From NCBI GenBank assembly GCA_934747385.1, contig CAKVGK010000002.1, positions 324,960-388,959 of the forward strand: a stretch of DNA of 64,000 bases, read 5' to 3'. The notes beneath the pieces were generated by a model, which saw nothing but the letters and a program-made list of their open reading frames with translations, did not search any database and was not told where the DNA came from. Shown piece after piece: positions 24,681 to 33,868 of the stretch. Both the position numbers and the translations under genes were made by a program. This stretch comes from an uncultured Clostridia bacterium (GTDB lineage: Bacteria > Bacillota > Clostridia > Christensenellales > UBA1242). Position 1 is the first letter of the stretch, and each line of letters begins with the position of its first letter.

Positions 24681-26315
24681 CTATTCAACTGAAACGATAT
24701 AGTAGTAAACTGGTTGACCGCCAAAAATCACTGTTGCGTCACAATTTGGGAAGGATTCTTCCAATCTTGATTGCATATTCATAGCGTCTTCCTCGGTTAC
24801 TCCGTCGCCATAGAAAAGGGTTATATTGCTTGAATTTTCATTAACAATTTTACCAACCAAATCTATAGTTGTGTCTGCCACATTTTTGCCAATTGTGAGG
24901 ACGGAATGATTGTCCAACCCCATAATGTCGCCCACTGTTACGTCCAAGCCGTCCACATTTGTGGTGCGAACTGCATATGTAACTGAGCCTGAAGAAACAG
25001 ATTCAATGGCTGATTTCATGTTTTCAATATTTTCATCTATGCTTGCCTGAGAATCAAACGCAACAACCGCGCTTACTCCTTCTGGAATGCTACGAGTTGG
25101 AATAACAATCAAATTTTTGTCTGTTATATCATTTGCCTGATTTGCTGACATTATAATGTTTTTGTTATTTGGGAACACAAAAATATTTTTTGCGTTAACT
25201 TGGTCGGCTGCTGTGGCAATATCGTTTGCACTTGGATTCATTGTTTGACCGCCGCTAATGATATAGTCAACGTCAATATCTTTAAACACACTATTCAAGC
25301 CGTCGCCTGCAGCAACTGCAATCATGCCATATTCTTTTAAAGGTGCTTTTTCTGCCTGCTTGCGAAGTTGACGATTTTGCTCAAGCATATTTTCAATTTT
25401 AACGCCATTAAGTTCGCCAAGTTGAAGTGCATAGCCCAATGCCCTGTTAGGTTCGTTTGTGTGAACATGAACTTTGATAAGTTGCAAATCACCAATGCAA
25501 AGCACACTATCACCAATTTCCATCAAGCGTGAACGCAATGTGTTAATATCTGCATCTGTTGTTTTTTCAAAAATGTTAACAATAAAGAATTCTGTGCAAT
25601 AAGCATACTTAATGTCCGCCAAAGACTTGAAATTAAGGTGCATTTCCTCGCTTGTGATTTCCTTTTCAACATTGTTAACAAACTCAACTTCGGCACATTC
25701 TCCTGTTAAAGCCTTGTAAAAACCGCTGAAAATAAACATTAAACCGCGACCGCCAGCGTCAACCACACCCGCTTTTTTAAGAACAGGCAACAAATCTGGT
25801 GTCATTTGCAGAGTTGCTTCGCCATGAGCAATAATTTCATTCAAAAACTCTTCAAAAGACTTGCTGTTGCGAACTGCCTGTTTTGACCTTTCTGCCATTG
25901 CTTTGATAACTGTTAAAATTGTGCCTTCTTTTGGAACGGTTACTGCCTTATAAGCCATGTCTGCGCCTGATTGCACTGCGCGTGCAAAAGCCTTGATGTC
26001 AATTTCATTTTCACAAGACATCAACGCTGAGCACATACCTTTGATGATCTGAGAAGTGATAACGCCGCTGTTGCCTCTTGCGCCTTTGAGAGCGCCTCGG
26101 TTAAAAGCCACGCAGATTGCTTCAATAGTGTTGCTTTCGCAAGCATTCATTTCTGCTGCTGCACTTTTTAAAGTTAAACTCATGTTTGTGCCTGTGTCTC
26201 CATCTGGCACTGGGAAAACGTTAAGTGCGTCTATACCCTCTCTATTTTCTTCCACCAAAGAAAATGCCGTTGCAAACATTTTCCTCAAATCGGAACCATT
26301 TATTGTTTTGTTCAT
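24681..26315 (-). CDS. fakA: Fatty acid kinase catalytic subunit (DAK2-domain protein YloV/FakA)
   Basis: Phosphorylates fatty acids bound to FakB for lipid incorporation. 544 aa, as in the family. The N-terminal DAK2-type ATP domain has NVFPVPDGDTGTNMSLT (metal-binding Asp residues, about 28-44) and RGARGNSGVI-like KGARGNSGVITSQ. A central domain follows, then a C-terminal DegV-like part ending FGGQPVYYYIVSVE. The upstream neighbour is asp23, 12 bp away, the arrangement found throughout Firmicutes (yloU-yloV). FakB is not in the window. Confidence 0.93.
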   Translation of the reverse strand: MNKTINGSDLRKMFATAFSLVEENREGIDALNVFPVPDGDTGTNMSLTLKSAAAEMNACESNTIEAICVAFNRGALKGARGNSGVITSQIIKGMCSALMSCENEIDIKAFARAVQSGADMAYKAVTVPKEGTILTVIKAMAERSKQAVRNSKSFEEFLNEIIAHGEATLQMTPDLLPVLKKAGVVDAGGRGLMFIFSGFYKALTGECAEVEFVNNVEKEITSEEMHLNFKSLADIKYAYCTEFFIVNIFEKTTDADINTLRSRLMEIGDSVLCIGDLQLIKVHVHTNEPNRALGYALQLGELNGVKIENMLEQNRQLRKQAEKAPLKEYGMIAVAAGDGLNSVFKDIDVDYIISGGQTMNPSANDIATAADQVNAKNIFVFPNNKNIIMSANQANDITDKNLIVIPTRSIPEGVSAVVAFDSQASIDENIENMKSAIESVSSGSVTYAVRTTNVDGLDVTVGDIMGLDNHSVLTIGKNVADTTIDLVGKIVNENSSNITLFYGDGVTEEDAMNMQSRLEESFPNCDATVIFGGQPVYYYIVSVE

Positions 26316-26327
26316 TAAAATTTACTC

Positions 26328-26675
26328 CTATACGCGAACGTCTACGATATGAACAACAACGCTTTTCACCAGCATACCGGAGAACCTCTCCACTGAATAC
26401 TTGACGCTTTGTTTGATTGATGAAGCCACTGCACTGGCTGAAACGCCGCAATGTTTCATAATCACGTAGACATCGATAATCATACTATCATTTTGAATAT
26501 TGGTTACAACAACACCCTTGTGAGCTGTTGTTAATGCATTCCCTTTAAAAAAACTACGTTGAGATACCAAACCAACAACGCCAACGCACTCTAAAACAGA
26601 AACAGCAGCAACCTTGCTGATTGCGAGTTTACTGATACTGATTTTGCCAAACGTGTTAAACGTAGTAAGTTTCAT
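26328..26675 (-). CDS. Asp23/Gls24 family protein (YloU)
   Basis: 115-aa cytoplasmic alkaline-shock-type protein. A GKISISKLAISKVAAVSVLECVG helix and the IIDVYVIMKHCGVSASAVASS segment match the family. It is co-transcribed with fakA (12-bp gap). The promoter is TTGCAA - 17 bp - TATACT just upstream on the minus strand. The role in envelope homeostasis is inferred from relatives. Confidence 0.9.
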   Translation of the reverse strand: MKLTTFNTFGKISISKLAISKVAAVSVLECVGVVGLVSQRSFFKGNALTTAHKGVVVTNIQNDSMIIDVYVIMKHCGVSASAVASSIKQSVKYSVERFSGMLVKSVVVHIVDVRV

Positions 26676-27004
26676 TACACTCTCCGTAGCTTAGTATACA
26701 ATACTATTTAAAATTTTGCAATCAAATTTTAATATTTTTGCCAAATTTGTTTGACATTTGAAAAACCCTTTTTCTTTTTTCCAGTTTTTGGCAATTATTT
26801 TGATTATTTCACTTTAATGTATGCATCTTTTTGCTTAGTTTGCTCTATTTGGCTAATTATAAACGCTTTTTGCCATGAATCACCCAACACTCACCCTCTT
26901 TGCTCTTGTTGAAACAAATTTTTCCAATTTACAAAAAACACTTGCATTTTCTTTTAATGTGTGTTAATATAGGCAAGTAATTGAAGAATTTATGGAGGTA
27001 ACAA
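26676..27004. other. Divergent promoter region asp23 / rpmB
   Basis: About 330 bases without a gene. On the minus side it carries the asp23 promoter (TTGCAA - 17 - TATACT); on the plus side the rpmB promoter TTGCAT (26942-26947) - 17 - TAATAT (26965-26970). The central 200 bases are AT-rich with no further structure seen. Confidence 0.7.
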
Positions 27005-27190
27005 ATGAAAGTTTGCGAAGTATGCGGAAAAGGTCGCAGTTCAGGCAACAATGTTAGCCACAGCATGCGCCATACAAAAAGAACTTTTGATGCTAATATA
27101 CAAAAAGTTGATGTAGAGTTAGATGGTAAAAAAGGCAAAAAGAACATCTGCGCTAGTTGTTTGAAAACAATGAAAAAAGAAAGCAAATAA
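27005..27190 (+). CDS. rpmB: 50S ribosomal protein L28
   Basis: 61 aa. Starts MKVCEVCGKGRSSGNNVSHS, the L28 signature, with the zinc-binding form: CEVC near the start and CASC near the end. ATGGAGGTAACA precedes the ATG. The asp23-fakA unit diverges from rpmB, a common Firmicutes arrangement. Its last 25 bp including most of the stop codon recur 87 bp downstream. Confidence 0.96.
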   Translation: MKVCEVCGKGRSSGNNVSHSMRHTKRTFDANIQKVDVELDGKKGKKNICASCLKTMKKESK

Positions 27191-27218
27191 GTTTGAGTGT
27201 ATATCTCAAACTTTTTTT
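27190..27218 (+). terminator. First rpmB terminator
   Basis: AGTTTGAG and CTCAAACT arms, 7-nt loop, T-run; starts at the last base of the stop codon. Confidence 0.85.
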
Positions 27219-27251
27219 CTTGTTTCTGTTACGAGCAAAGCGAGTTTCAAC

Positions 27252-27290
27252 AAACAATGAAAAAAGAAAGCAAATAGTCTTTCTTTTTTT
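27252..27290 (+). repeat. Duplicated rpmB 3' end with a second terminator
   Basis: 27252-27276 is a perfect 25-bp copy of 27165-27189 and still encodes the L28 ending MKKESK plus a stop. The copy is part of a hairpin AAAAAAGAAAG ... CTTTCTTTTTTT (27259-27290), a second terminator. The original terminator may be this one, with the first introduced by an insertion. Confidence 0.8.
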
Positions 27291-27353
27291 GTCGATAAAT
27301 GTGAAGATTAACATTTTCGACTAAATAGAAATCAAAATAATACTTTCTTTTTG

Positions 27354-28556
27354 TTATCTTGAATTGCTGGCTATTTGTTGACGTTCCAGCAAAGATGATT
27401 TGCTCAACTCACATTTGGTGATTAAAGCGTTTGTTATTTCGTCAGATAGTGTGATATATGCCAAATTTTTGTAGTCAAATAGGTTTAAAAGTTGTCTATT
27501 GAAGGCGTGCCTTGAATTATTGTGAACAAACATGTCCTCAATCTTGTTATTTATGTTACTTTTGTCAGTAAGCAAGGAATTGCCCACAATGCTTACAAAA
27601 TCGTGCCCAGCGCCAAACAAAATAACCTTTTCGCTGCCATTGTCCAAATTGGCGAAGTTGACGCTGTTTATTTCGTTGGTTGAGTCGCAAAGCATTGTTT
27701 CTTTCCAACTGGTTTTTGGCTCTACAATAATTTTATTCTTTAAAGTGGTTTTCAGGGTTTGAAAATCCTGATTTTTTACTGCCAAATCGTTTGTCAATTT
27801 GTCAATTTCAACAATGTCTGTTTTTTTAGCCTTAGCTTGGTGTTTTTCCCTTTCATAATATGGTGATTCACAACTATAATAATTAAATATTGCCTCTTCC
27901 TCGCCTACCTCAATGTTAAACGACACCGCAGGGTAATATTCCATGGTAGTTATGTCTTTTGTGCCCTCAATGTAGGTTTGACTGAAATTGTGAACCTTAA
28001 CATAGGAAGCAAATCCGTAATATTTAACATTTTTTAAAATGTCCAGTGTGGTTTGCTCATCCAGTTCGGTTAACAGTCTAGAACGAATCATTTCTTCCAA
28101 ACTTGACACAATTTGCGAGCCTGCGCTGTGCGCAAACATAATAAGGTTCGCAAGTGGGTGGAAATAGTCCTTTTGTGAGGACTTGGCAAGACGAATTTCT
28201 TCCTCAACGAGTGGACTGATTGAGATGTATAATTTTTCAACGTCTTCCAACATTTCATCGTTCAAAATTTGACCGGACGCCCTTCGATTGTAAGTGCAAA
28301 CAACCAAATTTTGCTTGTAAAAAAATGATAAGCAATCAAAGTCCTCAAAAATGTGGAGATTCTTGTTGTCCAAATCCACTTTGTTCAGCAATTTGTATAC
28401 TATTTTTGCATAAGAGTTGGCCTGTTCTGGGTGGGTGGTTAAGTTGCCGCCAAAAATTAAAATTGTGGGTTTTGTGAACTTGTAATTTTCAAAATCTACG
28501 CTTTCCCAATGGTTTTCCGCTGCTCTTTTACGTCTGCCACAAAATATTTTTTCCAT
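27354..28556 (-). CDS. Unknown 400-aa protein, possible alpha/beta-hydrolase-like
   Basis: No family recognised. AAAGGAAGC precedes the ATG. After a basic N-terminus, PTILIFGGNLTT starts a strand/loop as in alpha/beta hydrolases. IMFAHSAGSQIVSSLEEMI has the look of a nucleophile elbow (A-H-S-A-G). Near residue 315, KVILFGAGHDFVSI could supply the His. The intervening region is acidic and charged, so secretion is unlikely. It lies alone between rpmB and dnaJ; nothing nearby indicates a substrate. Catalytic assignment is inference from short motifs. Confidence 0.6.
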   Translation of the reverse strand: MEKIFCGRRKRAAENHWESVDFENYKFTKPTILIFGGNLTTHPEQANSYAKIVYKLLNKVDLDNKNLHIFEDFDCLSFFYKQNLVVCTYNRRASGQILNDEMLEDVEKLYISISPLVEEEIRLAKSSQKDYFHPLANLIMFAHSAGSQIVSSLEEMIRSRLLTELDEQTTLDILKNVKYYGFASYVKVHNFSQTYIEGTKDITTMEYYPAVSFNIEVGEEEAIFNYYSCESPYYEREKHQAKAKKTDIVEIDKLTNDLAVKNQDFQTLKTTLKNKIIVEPKTSWKETMLCDSTNEINSVNFANLDNGSEKVILFGAGHDFVSIVGNSLLTDKSNINNKIEDMFVHNNSRHAFNRQLLNLFDYKNLAYITLSDEITNALITKCELSKSSLLERQQIASNSR

Positions 28557-28934
28557 AATGCTTCCTTTGATTTTATTATATCAAAAATATGCAATCTGTC
28601 AACACCTGAGCGCTTTGGAGACAGGTTTTAGTGTGAAATATGTCACATAACTGAACTTTTAAAGGCTTTTGACTGTTTGGTTTGGAAATTAAACTGAACG
28701 TTTCAAATTGCCACAACTTTAACATTTTTAGGTTGTTTTTAATAAATATAGTGTATGAGAATATATTGTTGGAAAGCACCAAAAATTTTGCGTCCATTAT
28801 TAAAATTGTTTTTTAAAAAATGTATTTATTATACAAAATAAAGCATTTGTATCTAGACAATTAAAACTATCTTACCATTTTTTAATTTTTACGACATTTG
28901 ATTTTACGCATTTGTTTTATGTTTTTACGGCATT
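28557..28934. other. Intergenic region between dnaJ and the 400-aa gene
   Basis: About 380 AT-rich bases. A 73-codon frame at 28576-28797 (minus) has no ribosome-binding site or homology that I recognise and is not called. No RNA fold or repeat was recognised. Confidence 0.5.
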
Positions 28935-28959
28935 AAAAAAACTAGTCACCTAGTTTTTT
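28935..28959 (-). terminator. dnaJ terminator overlapping its stop codon
   Basis: AAAAAACTAG-TCAC-...CTAGTTTTTT hairpin whose stem includes the dnaJ stop codon (TAG at 28942-28944); T-run follows on the minus strand. Confidence 0.75.
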
Positions 28960-30072
28960 CTTGTAATTATTAGTTTTTGGATAAGCCTTGTCGCTTATAT
29001 TTTCTGCCCACTCTTTGAGTGCCTTAGTTTGGCTGCGGTCAAGGTCTTTTGGCATTTCGCCTTTAAGGGTTACGATAATATCGCCGCTGCCAACACCTTT
29101 AAGATATTTTACACCTTTGCCTTTGAGAGTGTATTTTGTGTTGGATTGTGTAAGTGGTGCAACATCAATTGTCGTTGTGCCTTTTGGTGTTGGAACATCA
29201 ACTTTGCCACCCAAAAGCAAGGTTGTGATTGGAGCGTAAACGTCAACATATAGGTCAAACCCTTTGCGCACAAGCAATGGGTGAGCAAGCACTTTGATTG
29301 CAATACGCAAATCACCTGGAACGCCCTGATTTGACGCTGTTTGATGACCTTCGCCGTTTAAACGAATTGTTTGCTCATTGTCAATGCCAGCTGGAATTTT
29401 AACCTTTATTTTTGTTTGAACAGTTTTAAGCCCACTACCCTTGCATGTTGGGCATTTATCTTTAACCACTTTGCCCTTGCCTCCACAAGTGCGGCAAACA
29501 CCAGTTGTGCGAGTCATGCCAAACAATGTTTGTTGAGTGTAGGTTACCCGGCCAGCACCATTACATTCTGGGCAAGTTACATAGTCGCTTGCTGTTTTGG
29601 CGCCTGTGCCGCCGCAATCTGCACAACGCTCTTTGCGATTAATGAGAATTTCCTTTTCACAACCAAAAACAGCTTCGGTAAATGTTAAAGTGAGGCTAGT
29701 TTCAATGTCTTCGCCTTCTTCCTGCATTTGCCTTGCTCCGCCACGACCACCAAAGTTTGAAAAAATGTTGAAAATATCTTCAAAACCGCCAAAGCCAGAG
29801 CCATCGCCGCCACCAAAGCCTGAAAAACCACCATTGCCGCCAAAACCTTGTGCGCCGTCCGCTGAACCAAATTGGTCGTAGTTGGCACGTTTTTGCTTGT
29901 CGCCCAAAACAGAATATGCTTCATTTATCTCTTTAAATTTTTCTGCTGCTTCTGGGGCTTTGTTTAAATCTGGGTGATACTTTTTTGCAAGTTGACGGTA
30001 AGCCGACTTGATTTCGTCATCACTGGCAGATTTATTAACCCCAAGGGTTGCATAATAATCTTTGTTTGCCAT
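28942..30072 (-). CDS. dnaJ: Chaperone protein DnaJ (Hsp40)
   Basis: DnaK co-chaperone, 376 aa, type I architecture. The J domain ([23 protein letters not shown] as KYHPDLNK) is followed by a Gly/Phe-rich linker. Four zinc-binding CxxCxGxG repeats come next ([32 protein letters not shown]), then the C-terminal substrate domain. It is last of the hrcA-grpE-dnaK-dnaJ block, but separated from dnaK by tlyA and a 151-aa unknown. Its leader and first codons (27 bp) are copied in front of that unknown gene. Confidence 0.97.
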   Translation of the reverse strand: MANKDYYATLGVNKSASDDEIKSAYRQLAKKYHPDLNKAPEAAEKFKEINEAYSVLGDKQKRANYDQFGSADGAQGFGGNGGFSGFGGGDGSGFGGFEDIFNIFSNFGGRGGARQMQEEGEDIETSLTLTFTEAVFGCEKEILINRKERCADCGGTGAKTASDYVTCPECNGAGRVTYTQQTLFGMTRTTGVCRTCGGKGKVVKDKCPTCKGSGLKTVQTKIKVKIPAGIDNEQTIRLNGEGHQTASNQGVPGDLRIAIKVLAHPLLVRKGFDLYVDVYAPITTLLLGGKVDVPTPKGTTTIDVAPLTQSNTKYTLKGKGVKYLKGVGSGDIIVTLKGEMPKDLDRSQTKALKEWAENISDKAYPKTNNYKKKLGD

Positions 30073-30086
30073 TTAATTTCCTTTTA
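30060..30086 (-). repeat. 27-bp direct repeat, copy at the dnaJ start
   Basis: Covers the AAAAGGAAATTAA leader and the ATG GCA AAC AAA codons of dnaJ. Identical to 30527-30553. Confidence 0.9.
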
Positions 30087-30539
30087 AACATTTGTTTCCG
30101 AATTAAAATTTTGAAATTCAATAGCTTGCTTGTCTGCAAGCATACTTTTTAGTTGCTTATTACTTGCTTTAAAATTCAAACAATAACCAGAATCAAAAGT
30201 TAATCTTACTAAGTTTGTTAATATCTTTTTGTCGCCTTGAATATCCTTAACCTTTTCAAAATTAAAGCAATATGGAAAATATGTTTTAAAATTAGGGTTA
30301 ATTTCTGAAATAGCCGAACATATTCTTTTAAATTCACTTGCTATTTTAAGTTCGTCATCCGTTTTAAAATATAGTTCATTCGCTTCATTGTTGATTACAA
30401 CAATAATTGAATATTTACCTCTTTCTATTGAGTTGCGAGAAATATATATTGCGTTTATATTGTCTATTTCACAATGTAAATCTGCCACATTCAAGATTTT
30501 ATTGTCATTAACTTCAAATTTCAATCCTTTGTTTGCCAT
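30084..30539 (-). CDS. Hypothetical 151-aa protein with dnaJ-like leader
   Basis: Not recognised. No signal or membrane segment; mixed alpha/beta composition with IYISRNSIERGKYSIIVVIN and a C-terminal half LTNLVRLTFDSGYCLNFKA suggests a small soluble domain. The first four codons (MANK) and the Shine-Dalgarno region are base-identical to dnaJ. It lies between tlyA and dnaJ, splitting the dnaK-dnaJ pair, and its boundaries coincide with the 27-bp repeats. It is likely co-expressed with the heat-shock genes because no terminator intervenes. Confidence 0.65.
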   Translation of the reverse strand: MANKGLKFEVNDNKILNVADLHCEIDNINAIYISRNSIERGKYSIIVVINNEANELYFKTDDELKIASEFKRICSAISEINPNFKTYFPYCFNFEKVKDIQGDKKILTNLVRLTFDSGYCLNFKASNKQLKSMLADKQAIEFQNFNSETNV

Positions 30540-30553
30540 TTAATTTCCTTTTA
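30527..30553 (-). repeat. 27-bp direct repeat, copy at the 151-aa gene start
   Basis: Same sequence as 30060-30086, encoding ribosome-binding site and first codons. Confidence 0.9.
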
Positions 30554-31339
30554 GTGTGATTTAAAAGCCGATGAAACTAACTTTTCAACATTAAAGTTGA
30601 CATTTGAATTTACCTTGTTTGAGATTAAAACCAAATATTCTATGTTGCCATCTCCACCTTTGATTGGTGAAATAGTTATGCCCTGCAAATAAAAATTAAG
30701 TTGATTAAAAAATTGTACCAAATCGTTTATTATTTGAATATGCACTTTTTTATTTAAAACAACGCCTTTATATTTTGCAGCCAGCACTTTGCCGCATTCA
30801 AATTGTGGTTTGATTAAGCAAACCATATCTGTTTTTATGTTTTCGGCAAAAATTTTTTGCATAATCTGCTTTAATGATATAAACGAAACATCGCAAACAA
30901 TTAAATCAATATTCTTGAAATAATTGCTTGCAAATGTTTTAAAATTCGTTTGTTCATGAAGGTCAATTTTTGGATTGGTTCGCAATGATGGGTGCATTAA
31001 ATTTGTGCCTACGTCAACAGCAATCACATGACTTGCCCCGTTTTGTAAGGCGCAATCAGTGAACCCACCTGTGCTGGAGCCAATGTCCATAACGCACAGA
31101 TTTTTCAAACTTAAATTAAACGCTTCAATTGCTTTTTCAAGTTTTAAACCTGCACGCGAAACATATTTTAACCTGTCGTTTGTTAAAATTGTTAACTTAG
31201 TTTCATCATTCACTTCATAGTTGGGCTTTAATACAAGTTTATTGTCACATTTAACCAATCCCAACTTTATTAATTCTTGAGCTTTGGTTCTGGAAGGGGC
31301 TAAACCCCTTTCAGCCATTGCTAAATCTAGTCTTGTCAT
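30551..31339 (-). CDS. tlyA: TlyA-family rRNA 2'-O-methyltransferase
   Basis: 262 aa: N-terminal S4 RNA-binding domain (RLDLAMAERGLAPSRTKAQE), then an FtsJ-like methyltransferase domain with the SAM motif MDIGSSTGGFTDC (about 86-98), DVSFISLKQ and IKPQFECG. In bacteria TlyA methylates 16S/23S rRNA cytidines; older annotation is hemolysin A. Its start overlaps the dnaK stop codon by one base (TAATG), so it is translationally coupled to dnaK. That is not its usual place (near nadK, argR, recN). Confidence 0.9.
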   Translation of the reverse strand: MTRLDLAMAERGLAPSRTKAQELIKLGLVKCDNKLVLKPNYEVNDETKLTILTNDRLKYVSRAGLKLEKAIEAFNLSLKNLCVMDIGSSTGGFTDCALQNGASHVIAVDVGTNLMHPSLRTNPKIDLHEQTNFKTFASNYFKNIDLIVCDVSFISLKQIMQKIFAENIKTDMVCLIKPQFECGKVLAAKYKGVVLNKKVHIQIINDLVQFFNQLNFYLQGITISPIKGGDGNIEYLVLISNKVNSNVNFNVEKLVSSAFKSH

Positions 31340-33165
31340 TATTCAACAACAACGTTTGGGTCGCCGTCATCTTTTGGTTTGTCGCCATTAGGTGTTGCGC
31401 CTGCCTGCCCTGCTTGTTGTGCTTGCGCTTGGGCTTGTTGATACATCTTGCTGAACACTGTGTTTGCAACGTTCATAAGGTCTTCACTTGCCTTTTTAAG
31501 TTCGTCAAGGCTTTCTGCTTGAAGGTGTTTCTTTGCTTCTTCACAAGCGTCGGTGAGTTGTTTTTTGTCTTCTTCGCTCAATTTATCGGCGTTATCTTTA
31601 ACAGTCTTTTCAATGTTCAAAATGCTTGCATCAAGGCTGTTACGTGTGTCGATAACTTCACGTTTCTTTTTATCTTCTTCCGCAAATTGTTCAGCTTCTT
31701 TAACTGCTTTGTTGATTTCGTCTTCGCTTAAATTTGTTGAAGCAGTGATTGTGATTTTTTGTTCTTTTTGAGTGCCAAGGTCTTTTGCACTAACATTTAC
31801 GATACCATTTGCATCAATATCAAATGTAACTTCGATTTGAGGAATGCCACGTGGTGCTGGTGGAATGCCAGTAAGTTGGAATCTGCCAAGTGATTTGTTT
31901 TGAGCAGCAAATTCACGTTCACCTTGAAGCACGTTGATTTCAACGCCTGGTTGATTATCTTGTGCGGTACTAAAGATTTGGCTCTTTTTTGTTGGGATTG
32001 TGGTGTTACGTTCAATCAAACGTGTGCAAACACCGCCCAATGTTTCAATACCGAGTGACAATGGTGTTACGTCAAGCAACAGCACGTCTTTAACTTCGCC
32101 ACCAAGCACGCCTGCTTGAATTGATGCACCAATTGCAACACATTCATCTGGGTTGATTCCTTTAAATGGTGTTACAGGGATTTCTTTGCTTAATGCTTCA
32201 ACAACGCAAGGAACACGAGTTGAACCACCAACCAAAACAACATTTGCAATATCTGACTTGCTTAAGCCAGCATCTTTAAGAGCATTACGTGTGCAAACCA
32301 AAGTTTGGTCAACAAGGTCTGCAATCATGCTTTCAAATTTAGCACGAGTGAGAGTGTATTCCAAGTGTTTTGGACCTGTTGCGTCTGCTGTGATAAATGG
32401 CAAGCTGATTGTTGTTGAACTTAATGTTGAAAGTTCAATTTTTGCCTTTTCTGCTGCTTCTTTAAGACGTTGCATTGCAAGTTTATCTGTGCTTAAATCA
32501 ATGTTGTTTTCCTTTTTAAATTCTTCAACCAAAAGGTTCATAATGCGGTTATCAAAGTCATCGCCGCCAAGACGAGTGTTACCATTTGTTGAAAGAACTT
32601 CAAACACGCCATCACCAATTTCCAAAATGGAAACATCGAATGTGCCGCCACCAAGGTCGTAAACCAAGATTTTTTGGTTCTTTCTGTCTTGTTTGTCAAG
32701 ACCGTATGCCAATGCTGCTGCGGTTGGTTCGTTGATAATACGCAAAACTTCAAGCCCTGCAATTTTACCAGCATTTTTTGTTGCTTGACGTTGGCTGTCG
32801 TTAAAGTAAGCAGGCACAGTGATAACTGCTTGTGTTACTGGTTGACCCAAATATGCTTCGGCGTCTTGTTTAAGTTTGCTTAAAATCATAGCGCTAATTT
32901 CTTCTGGACTATATTGTTTGCCGTCAATGTTAACTTTGTAGTCTGTGCCCATTTCACGCTTGATTGAATAAATTGTGTGTTCTGGGTTGGCAACCATTTG
33001 GCGTTTTGCCACTTGACCAACTAATCTTTCGCCACCTTTAAAAGCAACAACAGAAGGAGTGGTTCTGCTACCTTCACTGTTTGGAATAACGGTTGGTTGA
33101 CCGCCTTCCATAACTGCAACACAACTGTTTGTTGTGCCCAAGTCAATACCAATTATCTTACCCAT
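31339..33165 (-). CDS. dnaK: Chaperone protein DnaK (Hsp70)
   Basis: ATP-dependent folding chaperone. 608 aa with phosphate-binding [17 protein letters not shown] at the start, the [14 protein letters not shown] segment, [13 protein letters not shown] and [12 protein letters not shown]. The linker [15 protein letters not shown] leads into the substrate domain and C-terminal lid; the tail is Gln/Ala-rich and acidic. It is the third gene of the hrcA operon; about 100 bp separate it from grpE. No second CIRCE element is present in that gap. Confidence 0.98.
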   Translation of the reverse strand: MGKIIGIDLGTTNSCVAVMEGGQPTVIPNSEGSRTTPSVVAFKGGERLVGQVAKRQMVANPEHTIYSIKREMGTDYKVNIDGKQYSPEEISAMILSKLKQDAEAYLGQPVTQAVITVPAYFNDSQRQATKNAGKIAGLEVLRIINEPTAAALAYGLDKQDRKNQKILVYDLGGGTFDVSILEIGDGVFEVLSTNGNTRLGGDDFDNRIMNLLVEEFKKENNIDLSTDKLAMQRLKEAAEKAKIELSTLSSTTISLPFITADATGPKHLEYTLTRAKFESMIADLVDQTLVCTRNALKDAGLSKSDIANVVLVGGSTRVPCVVEALSKEIPVTPFKGINPDECVAIGASIQAGVLGGEVKDVLLLDVTPLSLGIETLGGVCTRLIERNTTIPTKKSQIFSTAQDNQPGVEINVLQGEREFAAQNKSLGRFQLTGIPPAPRGIPQIEVTFDIDANGIVNVSAKDLGTQKEQKITITASTNLSEDEINKAVKEAEQFAEEDKKKREVIDTRNSLDASILNIEKTVKDNADKLSEEDKKQLTDACEEAKKHLQAESLDELKKASEDLMNVANTVFSKMYQQAQAQAQQAGQAGATPNGDKPKDDGDPNVVVE

Positions 33166-33265
33166 AAATATATCTCCTAATAAATTTATTTGTGAACTTT
33201 GTTATTTTTAATTTATATGTTTGCAAGTTCACGAGCAACATATAAATTAACTTTTTTCCATCAAA

Positions 33266-33868
33266 TTATTTTTTTACAATAACTTGGCTGTATCTTATCA
33301 CTTTGCCCTTGTAGGTAAAGCCTTTGTAGCACTCTTTAACAATGTCGCCAGACTCAAAACCTGGTGCATCCTCAGTGTCGATTGCTTGGTGCAAATCAGG
33401 ATTAAATTTGCCTGTTGCGTCAATTGTTTCAACACCCATTTTGTGAAGTGTGTCCAAAATGCCTTTTTCAATAAACTGAATGCCCATAAGTGTGTTTTTG
33501 TCGGTTATCATTGCCGTTGCCATTTTAAAACTGTCAAGTGCTGGCAAGAACTGAATTATGGCGTCCATAAAGCCGTCCTGCCTTGCGTCGCCCAGTGCGG
33601 TCACCATTCGTTTGCGATAATTGTCAAACTCGGCTTGAACTCGCTGAAGTTGATTTAAGTAGTCAGTTTTGTCATCACAACAACTGCAATTTTCCGTTTC
33701 ACACTCTTTGGTTTGATTGCATGTGCAATCTTCACTGCATTTTTCTTGGCTATTGCATGTACAATCGTCCCCACAAGTGCAGTTTTCATCGCAAGTGCAG
33801 TTTTCGCCACAGGTGCAATTTTGCTCGCACTCGCAAGCGTTTTCATGTTCGTTTTTGTGTTTAGCCAC
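33266..33868 (-). CDS. grpE: GrpE nucleotide exchange factor with a Cys-rich N-terminal tail
   Basis: Releases ADP from DnaK. The conserved GrpE core runs from about residue 68: YLNQLQRVQAEFDNYRKRM coiled coil, then FLPALDSFKMA, GIQFIEKGILDTLHKMGVE, FNPDLHQAI and the beta wing GFTYKGKVIRYSQVIV. The oddity is residues 1-67. Instead of the usual Glu-rich tail there are 17 cysteines (12, 14, 18, 20, 24, 26, 30, 32, 36, 38, 44, 48, 50, 56, 61, 63, 64), mostly as repeated N-C-T-C units spaced by acidic residues. That resembles a metallothionein. It is in frame with the core and overlaps hrcA by 8 bp, so this is not an annotation artefact. Confidence 0.95.
   Translation of the reverse strand: MAKHKNEHENACECEQNCTCGENCTCDENCTCGDDCTCNSQEKCSEDCTCNQTKECETENCSCCDDKTDYLNQLQRVQAEFDNYRKRMVTALGDARQDGFMDAIIQFLPALDSFKMATAMITDKNTLMGIQFIEKGILDTLHKMGVETIDATGKFNPDLHQAIDTEDAPGFESGDIVKECYKGFTYKGKVIRYSQVIVKK

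Noticed and set aside
28576..28797. 73-codon minus-strand ORF between dnaJ and the 400-aa gene
   Set aside because: No Shine-Dalgarno sequence, no recognisable motif, and AT-rich composition like the surrounding intergenic DNA.
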